A DNA stretch of 64,000 nucleotides, from contig NZ_JAPPRR010000001.1 of assembly GCF_026719705.1 (NCBI RefSeq), forward strand, positions 1,713,255-1,777,254, read 5' to 3'. Source of the DNA: Pseudokordiimonas caeni (GTDB lineage Bacteria > Pseudomonadota > Alphaproteobacteria > Sphingomonadales > Kordiimonadaceae). The position numbers were made by a program, and so were the translations under genes. The notes beneath the pieces were generated by a model, which had not been told where the DNA came from, did no database searches, and worked only from the letters and a program-made list of their open reading frames with translations. Below, one piece after another: positions 56,128-64,000 of this stretch. How positions within the stretch are numbered: the stretch's first letter is position 1; each line of letters begins with the position of its first letter.

Positions 56128-57630
56128 TCAAAGCTTGATACAGATGTTGGATGGCTCGGCATAGAAGGCGAGCGAGTGGCGGCCGCCCTCCCGGCCGACA
56201 CCCGAAAGGCCGACCCCGCCGAAAGGCGTGCGCAGGTCTCTCAGGAACCAGTCATTCACCCAAACAATGCCGACTTCCATCTGCCGTGCGACCCGGTGGC
56301 CACGCTTGATATCCTGCGTCCAGACAGCAGCCGCGAGGCCATAGTCGGTGTCGTTCGCCAGTGCCACCGCCTCTTCCTCGCTGTCGAAGGGGGCGATGTG
56401 GCAGATGGGTCCGAAGATTTCCTCGCGCACCGTGCGTGCGGTTTCAGGAAGGCCGGTCAGGATGGTTGGCTCCACAAAGGCACCGGCATCGCGTTCGTCC
56501 CCGAATACCGGGACACGCCCACCAGTGACGAACGTGGCACCTTCGGCACGGGCAATTTCGAAATAGCCTGTCACCTTCTCGCGGTGCTCGCGGGAAATAA
56601 GCGGCCCCATATCGACACCGTCCTCCGGCCGACCGATGGTGAGCGCCCGGGCACGCTCGGCAAGAGCCGCCACGAACCGGTCAAAAATCGGGCGCTCCAC
56701 ATAAACGCGTTCAGAGCAAAGGCAGACCTGTCCGCAGTTTGAAAAGACCGAACGAACGGTACCCGCAACGGCGGCATCAAAATCCGCGTCGGCAAAGACG
56801 ATGGCGGCATTCTTGCCGCCAAGCTCGAACGAGAGCGGCTTCACGGTCGGTGCCGCCACCTTCATGATCGCGCTGCCGGTGGCAGAAGCTCCCGTAAAGG
56901 TGATGGCATCAACATCCGGGTGGGCCGTCAGGAACTCACCCGCCGACCCCGGCCCGAAGCCATGAACCAGATTGAACACGCCTGCCGGCACACCGGCACC
57001 CTGCATCACTTCAGCAAGCAGTGTGGCAGTGGACGGCGTTTCTTCGGATGGCTTTGCCACAACGCAGTTGCCGGTGGCGAGCGCCGGTGCAACCTTCCAC
57101 GTCAGCAACAGAAGCGGCAGGTTCCAAGGCGAGATAACGCCCACAACCCCATGCGGACGGGCAACGCTGTAATTCAGCGCACCCTGCCCATCAGGGGTAT
57201 CCATTTCAAAGCATTCCTGCCCCGCCACCTTAACCATATCGGCAAAGACACGGAAATTGGCAGCACCGCGCGGGATATCGATGGTGCGGGCCTGATGCTG
57301 CGATTTGCCCGTATCGGCAATCTCGGCTGCGACAAATTCCTCGAACCGCGCCTCGATGCCATCGGCGATCCGGTGCAGCACCTTCGCCCGCTCGGCAACG
57401 GGCATGCGTCCCCACACCTCGCGCTGGGCCCGCTTGGCGGCCTTGACGGCAGCGTCGACAGTTGCTGCATCGGCCTCGCACACACGCGCCACGAGCGAGC
57501 CGTCGACCGGCGAGACATTATCGAAGCGGACTTGGCCCTCCACAAAGACACCGTCCACAAAGTTGCGCAGCACCGGCACGGTTCGGGCCTTGCTGATTTC
57601 GCTTTCAAGTGATGCTATGGGGAACGCCAT
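56128..57630 (-). CDS. 2-Aminomuconate-6-semialdehyde dehydrogenase
   Basis: The 500-residue NAD-dependent aldehyde dehydrogenase oxidises 2-aminomuconate semialdehyde to 2-aminomuconate (EC 1.2.1.32). It has the catalytic Glu in [12 protein letters not shown] and nucleophile Cys in [15 protein letters not shown]. The family also includes 2-hydroxymuconic semialdehyde dehydrogenases (DmpC/XylG); the aminomuconate role follows from the HAO, ACMSD and deaminase genes in the same operon. It is the first gene of the eight-gene operon, divergent from the LysR gene at 57781. Confidence 0.9.
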   Translation of the reverse strand: MAFPIASLESEISKARTVPVLRNFVDGVFVEGQVRFDNVSPVDGSLVARVCEADAATVDAAVKAAKRAQREVWGRMPVAERAKVLHRIADGIEARFEEFVAAEIADTGKSQHQARTIDIPRGAANFRVFADMVKVAGQECFEMDTPDGQGALNYSVARPHGVVGVISPWNLPLLLLTWKVAPALATGNCVVAKPSEETPSTATLLAEVMQGAGVPAGVFNLVHGFGPGSAGEFLTAHPDVDAITFTGASATGSAIMKVAAPTVKPLSFELGGKNAAIVFADADFDAAVAGTVRSVFSNCGQVCLCSERVYVERPIFDRFVAALAERARALTIGRPEDGVDMGPLISREHREKVTGYFEIARAEGATFVTGGRVPVFGDERDAGAFVEPTILTGLPETARTVREEIFGPICHIAPFDSEEEAVALANDTDYGLAAAVWTQDIKRGHRVARQMEVGIVWVNDWFLRDLRTPFGGVGLSGVGREGGRHSLAFYAEPSNICIKL

Positions 57631-57714
57631 ATGTTTCTGCTCTCGTAACCGGTGGAATGCTCGGACAAGAAGCAGCCTAGGCGTGCCACTATATGAAAAA
57701 TAATATCTCTTTCC

Positions 57715-57728
57715 GTTATTGATATAAC
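57715..57728. promoter_or_regulatory. LysR-type site in the AMSDH-operon / LysR divergent promoter
   Basis: GTTAT (57715-57719) and ATAAC (57724-57728) form an inverted repeat with 4-base spacer, followed by AGAATGGC. It resembles the CGTTATAACG palindromes at 41137 and 49151 with the two halves spaced further apart. It is 53 bases before the LysR start codon, an appropriate location for a LysR activator. Confidence 0.6.
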
Positions 57729-57780
57729 AGAATGGCTATAGGCCGTGTCACAGTCGCCGGGCAGTCAATAGGAGGCCCGC

Positions 57781-58788
57781 ATGGCCAAGATTCATGAGAA
57801 CTTCCTGATCTCGCGCCTGAAACTGAAGCAGCTGAAGCTGCTGACCGTCGTCGCACAGGAAGGCAATATCCTGAAAGCGTCGCAGGTGCTGAATATCGCA
57901 CAGCCTGCGGCCACGAAGAATATTCGCGAGCTTGAGGAAACGCTCGGCATTCGCCTGTTCGAGCGATCATCGCGCGGCGTTTCCCCCACGTCATATGGCG
58001 ACGTGATGATCAAGCATGCCAAGCTCATCCTTGCCCAGCTGCGCCACGCGAGCGAGGAACTGACCTCGCTTGAGGAAGGCTCCGCAGGCCGCATCTTCGT
58101 CGGCACCCTTCTTTCTGCCTCATCCGCGCTTCTGCCGCGTGCCGTGGCGCTGATGAAGGCAGAACGGCCGGGGATCGCCATCACCATCATCGAGGGCATC
58201 AACGACAAGCTGATGCCGAGCCTCAGGACCGGCGATCTTGATATCGTCCTTGGCCGCCTGCCATCCTACCGCGAGCGCGACGGCCTGACGCAGGAAATCC
58301 TCTATACCCATCCGATCTCCATCGTGGTGCGCAAGGGCCATCCGCTCACTGAGCGGCCTTCGCTGACCCTCAAGGACCTTGCGCGTGCCGAATGGATCAT
58401 GCCGTCGCAGCAAACGACCCTGCGCCGCCAGATTGTCACCGCTTTCCTGAACGAAGGGCTGGAGCCGCCGATGGACCTTGTCGAATCCGTCTCGATCATG
58501 GCGAACCATGCACTCCTGACGAACACCGACATGGTCGCCGCCATGCCGTTCGAGGTAGCCAACGCCTATCCGGGCCTCGCGCGGTTGCCGATCAATCTGG
58601 CCTCCGCCGACGGCGAGGTGGGCGCCACAACGCGCGCCGGCGCCGACCTGTCACCCGCCGCCGCCCATTTCATGGCGGTGCTGCGCCGGGTAGCGGAGGA
58701 GATCAAGGCCGAGCTCCTGTCGGAAGTTGGTGAGCCGAGGCTGCTTCAACCGAGCCTAAACTCAACGACAGCGGCGCCAGCCCCGTAG
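57781..58788 (+). CDS. LysR-type regulator 1 of the amino-aromatic pathway
   Basis: The 335-residue protein has an N-terminal LysR HTH (LKLLTVVAQEGNILKASQVLNIAQPAATKNIRELEE, about 18-55) and a substrate-binding domain with GRIFVGTLLSASSALLPRAVAL. The overall pattern resembles the PcaQ/GbpR group. It is divergent from the eight-gene operon and is about 85% identical by eye to the LysR at 60744. Its C-terminus extends about 17 residues further than the paralogue, into a 43-base overlap with the 3' end of the amnA gene on the other strand. I infer it activates the aminomuconate operon, with an early intermediate as effector. Confidence 0.9.
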   Translation: MAKIHENFLISRLKLKQLKLLTVVAQEGNILKASQVLNIAQPAATKNIRELEETLGIRLFERSSRGVSPTSYGDVMIKHAKLILAQLRHASEELTSLEEGSAGRIFVGTLLSASSALLPRAVALMKAERPGIAITIIEGINDKLMPSLRTGDLDIVLGRLPSYRERDGLTQEILYTHPISIVVRKGHPLTERPSLTLKDLARAEWIMPSQQTTLRRQIVTAFLNEGLEPPMDLVESVSIMANHALLTNTDMVAAMPFEVANAYPGLARLPINLASADGEVGATTRAGADLSPAAAHFMAVLRRVAEEIKAELLSEVGEPRLLQPSLNSTTAAPAP

Positions 58789-59558
58789 ATTGGCCCGTAG
58801 GCCTTGACATCGGCACCCTGAATGGTGGCGCAAGTACCCAGTATCCAGGCGATATGCTTCATCCCCATATCGGTGCCGGTGCTTGCGGCATAATCGAGCG
58901 CAGCCTTGCGAAGGCCGTCCTGATCGGCGTTGCGGATCGCTGCCAGAAACCGACGGTTGGCAGCATCGTCCTCGCTTTTCGCGATATGGTCGTCGGTCAG
59001 ATCGATCACATGATCGATATAGTTCGATGAAAGACCACCAACCGCGAGCACGACGGCGCGCTTGTCCCCGGCGAGCACTGCCTCGCGCGCGACGGCGCCC
59101 AGGGCCTCTGTCTTCGCAAAGTCATGATAGAGGTTGCAGGCTGCAATCAGTGTCGGGATTTTTGCTTCAGGGTCGATAAAGCCGGTGGCGACAATCGTTC
59201 CCGTATCGATCGGGAAGCCGTCATAATCGACCCCTTTCGACTTGATCCCGGCGGCGTTCGCGCGGGCGACGCAATCTGCCGCAAGCGCGGTATCGGTGCG
59301 CAGGCGGAACGGCAGGTCACCATAGTCGTGCCACTGCTCATCCACATGGATCCCTTCAATCTCGGCGCGAGCCTGCCAAAGCTGGTCGAGAACGGCGTAC
59401 CACTGGGTCGAATAGATCATCAGGACATCGGGTCTGGCAGTGCGGATTGCCTCGCCGACCTCTTGGTATGCTTCTACAAGCTGCTGCCAAGGGTCGGTGT
59501 CGGGATGCAAGGCTGGCAACGGATTGCCGGGAAGCAGGAAGGCGGAAACGATAGCCAT
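58746..59558 (-). CDS. amnA: 2-Aminophenol 1,6-dioxygenase, alpha subunit
   Basis: The 270-residue protein belongs to the LigB-like class III extradiol superfamily and resembles the non-catalytic AmnA subunit: FLLPGNPLPALHPDTDPW, a WYAVLDQLWQARAEIEG segment, and LAVGGLSSNYIDHVIDL. In Pseudomonas the alpha and beta subunits form an alpha2beta2 enzyme that cleaves 2-aminophenol to 2-aminomuconate-6-semialdehyde. It is downstream of amnB with a 37-base gap. Its last 43 bases overlap the LysR gene on the other strand. Confidence 0.87.
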   Translation of the reverse strand: MAIVSAFLLPGNPLPALHPDTDPWQQLVEAYQEVGEAIRTARPDVLMIYSTQWYAVLDQLWQARAEIEGIHVDEQWHDYGDLPFRLRTDTALAADCVARANAAGIKSKGVDYDGFPIDTGTIVATGFIDPEAKIPTLIAACNLYHDFAKTEALGAVAREAVLAGDKRAVVLAVGGLSSNYIDHVIDLTDDHIAKSEDDAANRRFLAAIRNADQDGLRKAALDYAASTGTDMGMKHIAWILGTCATIQGADVKAYGPIYGAGAAVVEFRLG

Positions 59559-59595
59559 GAGTTGAATTCCTTGAAATGAATGCTGAAGGTGAAGC

Positions 59596-60743
<1,148 letters not shown>

Positions 60744-61700
60744 GTGGCCAAGATTCACGAGAACTTTCTGGTCTCGCGGCTGAAGCTGAAACAGCTGAAG
60801 CTGCTGACCGTGGTGGCGCAGGAAGGCAATATCCTGAAGGCGTCGCAGATCCTGAATATTGCCCAGCCCGCCGCCACCAAGAATATCCGCGAGCTTGAAG
60901 AAACGCTCGGCATCACCCTTTTCGACCGTACATCAAGGGGTGTGACCCCCACGCCCTACGGCGAGGTGATGATCAAGCATGCCAAGCTTGTCCTTGCCCA
61001 GCTCCGGCATGCGAGCGAGGAACTGACCTCCCTTGAGGAAGGCACGGCCGGTCGCATTTTTGTCGGCACGCTTCTCGCCGCTTCATCGGCCCTGCTGCCG
61101 CGTGCGGTTGCCCTTTTGAAGAAGGAACGGCCGGGGGTCGGCGTCACCATTGTCGAGGGCACCAACGACAAGCTGATGCCGAGCCTTAGGACCGGCGACC
61201 TTGATATCGTGCTTGGCCGCCTGCCGGTTTACCGTGAGCGTGAAGGGCTGGCACAAGAGGTTCTTTACAAGGACCCGATCTCGATTGTCGCCCGCAAGGG
61301 ACACCCGCTTGCGGAACGATCATCGCTGACACTGAAAGATCTTGCTGGTGCCGAATGGATCATGCCCTCGCCGCAAACCACCCTGCGCCGCCAGATCGTG
61401 ACGGCCTTCCTGAACGAGGGGCTGGAGCCCCCCGCAGATCTGGTGGAATCGGTATCAATCATGGTGAACCATGCACTTCTCGTCAGCACCGACATGGTTG
61501 CCGCCATGCCGTTCGAAGTAGCCAACGTTTACCCCGATCTCGTAAAGCTGTCGATCCATCTGGCCTCAGCCGACAGCGAGGTTGGCGCCACCATGCGGGC
61601 CGGGACCGAACTGTCACCCGCTGCCGGGCATTTCATGGCTGTCCTTCGCCGCGTCGCGAAGGATATTGCAGCTGAAATACCCGCAACCGGCAGCCTTTAG
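60744..61700 (+). CDS. LysR-type regulator 2, paralogue of the one at 57781
   Basis: The 318-residue protein starts with GTG and is almost identical to the LysR at 57781 in the HTH (MAKIHENFL..SRLKLKQLKLLTVVAQEGNILKASQ), with roughly 47 differences over about 312 aligned residues. Differences cluster in the effector domain, for example around residues 165-205. It is divergent from amnBA, so each LysR faces its own dioxygenase-linked operon. It overlaps the 3' end of the transporter gene on the other strand by 4 bases. Confidence 0.9.
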   Translation: MAKIHENFLVSRLKLKQLKLLTVVAQEGNILKASQILNIAQPAATKNIRELEETLGITLFDRTSRGVTPTPYGEVMIKHAKLVLAQLRHASEELTSLEEGTAGRIFVGTLLAASSALLPRAVALLKKERPGVGVTIVEGTNDKLMPSLRTGDLDIVLGRLPVYREREGLAQEVLYKDPISIVARKGHPLAERSSLTLKDLAGAEWIMPSPQTTLRRQIVTAFLNEGLEPPADLVESVSIMVNHALLVSTDMVAAMPFEVANVYPDLVKLSIHLASADSEVGATMRAGTELSPAAGHFMAVLRRVAKDIAAEIPATGSL

Positions 61701-63067
61701 GCCATCGCCCCGCCAATCAGGACTGCGGCCAGGGCGAACGGCGCCACATAGCGCAGGCAGAAACGCCAGAGCGCGAAGGCCCTGCCGCTTTCCGCGACCC
61801 CGAATTCATCCCGCGTCAGCCCCTTCGGCAGTGCCCATGCGACGAACAGCGCGATGAAGATGGCACAGCCCGGCATCATCAGCGTGGTCACGAGATAGTC
61901 AAACAGTGCAAAGAAATTGCGGCCTTCCAGAAGCGGCACCCCGTCGAACGGATGGAAGCCCGACAGGATATTGAAAGACAGCACGCAAAGGACACCGAGC
62001 CCGAAGCTGATGGCTCCAGGCACCAGCGCCGCCGTCACGCGGGACCAGCCAAGCCGGCCCTGCAGCCACGATACCGGCGCCTCGATCATCGAGATGGAGG
62101 AGGTAAGAGCCGCGAAGAACAGCAGCAGGAAGAAGGCAGGCGCAATGATACTGCCGCCCGGCATCTGCGCGAACGCAACAGGCAGGGTCTGGAACACAAG
62201 CCCCGGTCCGCTGTCGGGCGCAAGGCCAACCGCAAACACGATTGGGAAGATGGCGATCCCTGCAATCAGTGCCACCGCCGTATCCGCACCCACGATGAAA
62301 AGCGACGTGCGGGGGATTGACGTATCCCGGTCCACATAGGCGCCGTAGGCCATCAGGTTGGTCATGCCGACACCGAGCGAGAAAAACGCCTGCCCCACCG
62401 CGTCCATGACAACCGCACCGGTGATTTTCGAGAAATCGGGATTGAAGAGGAAAGCCATTGCCTTCGCCGCCTCGCCCGCGATCAGCGCGTAGGCTGCCAG
62501 CGACAGGAGGATCAGGAACAGCGCAGGCATCATCACCTTGACGACCCGTTCGATCCCCTTCTGCACCCCGAGCGCTGAAACAGCGACTGTCGCCCCGATG
62601 AAGAGCGCGAAACAGACGAACAGGCCGGGCGCGCTGGCATTCAGCCCGTCAAACGCGGCACTTGCCTCGGTCGCAGTTACCGGGCTCGCGCCGGTCAGCG
62701 CCTTGCCGGCATAGGCAAGCGTCCAGCCGCCAACAACGGAATAGAAGGCGAGCACAATGAGCGATCCAATGCCGCCGACATAACCCATGCCCACCCATGC
62801 GGGCGAAGCGCCGCCTTCCCTTGCAACAGTAGCGATGGCCTGCGGCGGGCTCAGGCGGCCACGCCGGCCCACCATCAGTTCGGCGATCAGTATGGGCAGC
62901 GAGACAAGCAGCACAGCCCCGAGATACACAAAGACGAAAGCACTGCCGCCGCCGGTGCCGACGCTGTAGGGGAAGCGCCAGAGATTGGCGAGGCCGACAG
63001 CCGAGCCGACGGCCGCGAGGATGAAAGTGGCGCGGGAGGACCAGCGCTCGGGGGCCTTGGTGGTCAT
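61697..63067 (-). CDS. NSS (neurotransmitter:sodium symporter) family amino-acid transporter
   Basis: The 456-residue protein has about eleven or twelve membrane segments and the NSS sodium/substrate motif ILAAVGSAVGLANLWRFPYSVGTGGGSAFVFVY in the first helix. Bacterial NSS members include LeuT and the tryptophan transporter TnaT. It follows the kynureninase gene by 22 bases on the same strand, which suggests uptake of kynurenine, tryptophan or 3-hydroxykynurenine. Specificity is inferred from context. Confidence 0.88.
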   Translation of the reverse strand: MTTKAPERWSSRATFILAAVGSAVGLANLWRFPYSVGTGGGSAFVFVYLGAVLLVSLPILIAELMVGRRGRLSPPQAIATVAREGGASPAWVGMGYVGGIGSLIVLAFYSVVGGWTLAYAGKALTGASPVTATEASAAFDGLNASAPGLFVCFALFIGATVAVSALGVQKGIERVVKVMMPALFLILLSLAAYALIAGEAAKAMAFLFNPDFSKITGAVVMDAVGQAFFSLGVGMTNLMAYGAYVDRDTSIPRTSLFIVGADTAVALIAGIAIFPIVFAVGLAPDSGPGLVFQTLPVAFAQMPGGSIIAPAFFLLLFFAALTSSISMIEAPVSWLQGRLGWSRVTAALVPGAISFGLGVLCVLSFNILSGFHPFDGVPLLEGRNFFALFDYLVTTLMMPGCAIFIALFVAWALPKGLTRDEFGVAESGRAFALWRFCLRYVAPFALAAVLIGGAMA

Positions 63068-63089
63068 CTCTAGCTTGTCCTTTTCAGGG

Positions 63090-64000
63090 TCATGTCACTG
63101 CATCGACCGCGCTGTAAACCGACTTCTTCCATTCGTCACTCGCCATGATGCGATAAAGTGTCTCTGCCGCGTTCCAGACATCCATATAGCTTGTATAAAG
63201 CGGCGTGAAGCCGAAGCGCAGAATGTCGGGCGCCCGGAAATCACCGATCACGCCATGCGCAATCAAAGCTTTCATGATCGGATAGCCGGTGGCGTGGGTC
63301 AGCGCCACCTGGCTGCCGCGCGCATCGGCATCTCGCGGCGAGGCCAGTCCGAAGTCGAAACTGCCGCAACGTTCATCCACCAGCCGGATAAAAAGAGAGG
63401 TCAGTGCCTGCGACTTCTGCCGGATGAGGGCCATGTCTGCGCGGGCAAAGATATCGAGCCCGACCTCGGCAATTGCCATGCTGAGGATCGGCTGCGTGCC
63501 GGTGCGGAACCGCGCAAGGCCGGGCGCGGGCGCATAATCGCGTGAAAAGGCAAAGGGTGCCTTGTGGCCCCACCAGCCGGTGAGCGGCTGGCGGGCCTCG
63601 CCCTGATGGCGCCGGGCGACGAACAGGAAGGCCGGTCCGCCGGGGCCTCCGTTCAGATATTTGTAGCTGCAGCCGACCGCAAAGTCGGCCCTCGCGCCAT
63701 TCAGGTCCACCGGCATCGCCCCCGCGCTATGGCAAAGGTCCCAGATGGCAAGCGCACCCGCCTGATGGGCCGCCGCCGTAATCCCCTGCATATCAAGGAT
63801 GTGGCCGGTTTTATAGTGCACGTGGGTCAGGCAAACGGCAGCAACATCCTGATCGATCGCGGCGAGGATATCGTCCTTTTCTGCAAAGCGGATCTGGTGA
63901 CCCTGCCCCAGAAATTCGACCAAGCCTTGCGCCATGTAATTGTCGGTCGGGAAGTTGCTGCCTTCCATGACGATGACCTTGCGGTCGGGCCGCAGGGCAA
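63090..64000 (-). CDS. kynU: Kynureninase, 5' part beyond the window edge
   Basis: The frame is open to the window edge; about 303 of some 410 residues are visible, and the N-terminus is missing. It is a fold-type I PLP enzyme with LRPDRKVIVMEGSNFPTDNYMAQGL, AAVCLTHVHYKTGHILDM, the PLP lysine in VGCSYKYLNGGPGG, and LTGWWGHKAPFAF, all typical of KynU. It hydrolyses kynurenine to anthranilate, or 3-hydroxykynurenine to 3-hydroxyanthranilate, plus alanine (EC 3.7.1.3). The second reaction supplies the HAO substrate of the operon at 50626-57630. The transporter gene follows in the same operon. Confidence 0.93.
   Translation of the reverse strand, partial: ALRPDRKVIVMEGSNFPTDNYMAQGLVEFLGQGHQIRFAEKDDILAAIDQDVAAVCLTHVHYKTGHILDMQGITAAAHQAGALAIWDLCHSAGAMPVDLNGARADFAVGCSYKYLNGGPGGPAFLFVARRHQGEARQPLTGWWGHKAPFAFSRDYAPAPGLARFRTGTQPILSMAIAEVGLDIFARADMALIRQKSQALTSLFIRLVDERCGSFDFGLASPRDADARGSQVALTHATGYPIMKALIAHGVIGDFRAPDILRFGFTPLYTSYMDVWNAAETLYRIMASDEWKKSVYSAVDAVT

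Overview
The window is chromosomal DNA from an alphaproteobacterium, most likely of the Sphingomonadales/Kordiimonadales kind. The evidence is moderately high G+C, a protocatechuate 4,5-cleavage (lig) gene set, an ADP-forming feruloyl-CoA synthetase, three TonB-dependent receptors and VanR/FerC-style regulation as in lignin-degrading sphingomonads and Caulobacter. Apart from the first 3.4 kb it is a dense catabolic region for plant-derived and amino-aromatic compounds. I see no rRNA, tRNA, CRISPR array, transposase or integrase gene.

Region 1 (1-3373) is the edge of a surface-polysaccharide locus: a truncated DUF1972 glycosyltransferase, a WecA/MraY-type sugar-1-phosphate transferase and an O-antigen ligase/polymerase-like membrane protein. 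Region 2 (3834-14045) is the complete 4,5-cleavage pathway from 4-hydroxybenzoate and protocatechuate to pyruvate and oxaloacetate. It consists of ligI-ligU-ligK on the minus strand, a divergent LysR regulator with two tandem HTH segments, then a DUF1932 dehydrogenase-ligJ-ligA-ligB-ligC-pobA-aldo/keto reductase operon. Region 3 (14094-25221) feeds it: ferA, ferB, vanillin dehydrogenase and an aromatic-acid MFS permease under a FerC-like MarR regulator, a TonB receptor, then vanA and divergent vanR with a canonical VanR operator.

Region 4 (25355-37467) looks like a LacI-controlled sugar-ester locus: LacI regulator, ROK fructokinase-like kinase, MFS permease, a GH32/68-like glycosidase, three Tat-exported esterases, a secreted ceramidase-like hydrolase and a TonB receptor. 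The same 14-bp palindrome occurs before the kinase/permease pair and before the receptor. Regions 2-4 are bracketed by two directly repeated 73-bp att-like sequences (3525 and 37820), so this 34-kb block may have moved as a unit.

Region 5 (37894-50527) holds a flavin reductase, a TonB receptor with a divergent secreted LVIVD-repeat protein, and a seven-gene minus-strand operon: TauE-type exporter, FAH-family hydrolase, aromatic-type ABC importer, VOC dioxygenase and alpha/beta hydrolase. That operon is divergent from an aspartate-dehydrogenase-like gene and a second VOC gene. The substrate is unknown. A CGTTATAACG palindrome stands in both divergent promoter regions, so this is the best candidate for an undescribed pathway.

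Region 6 (50626-64000) is an amino-aromatic meta-cleavage pathway. 3-Hydroxyanthranilate dioxygenase plus ACMS decarboxylase, and separately a two-subunit 2-aminophenol 1,6-dioxygenase, should both yield 2-aminomuconate semialdehyde. A shared lower pathway (dehydrogenase, deaminase, decarboxylase, hydratase, aldolase, acylating acetaldehyde dehydrogenase) takes this to pyruvate and acetyl-CoA. Two LysR regulators about 85% identical each face one of the two dioxygenase operons. An NSS-family amino-acid transporter and a truncated kynureninase at the right edge tie the pathway to tryptophan/kynurenine.
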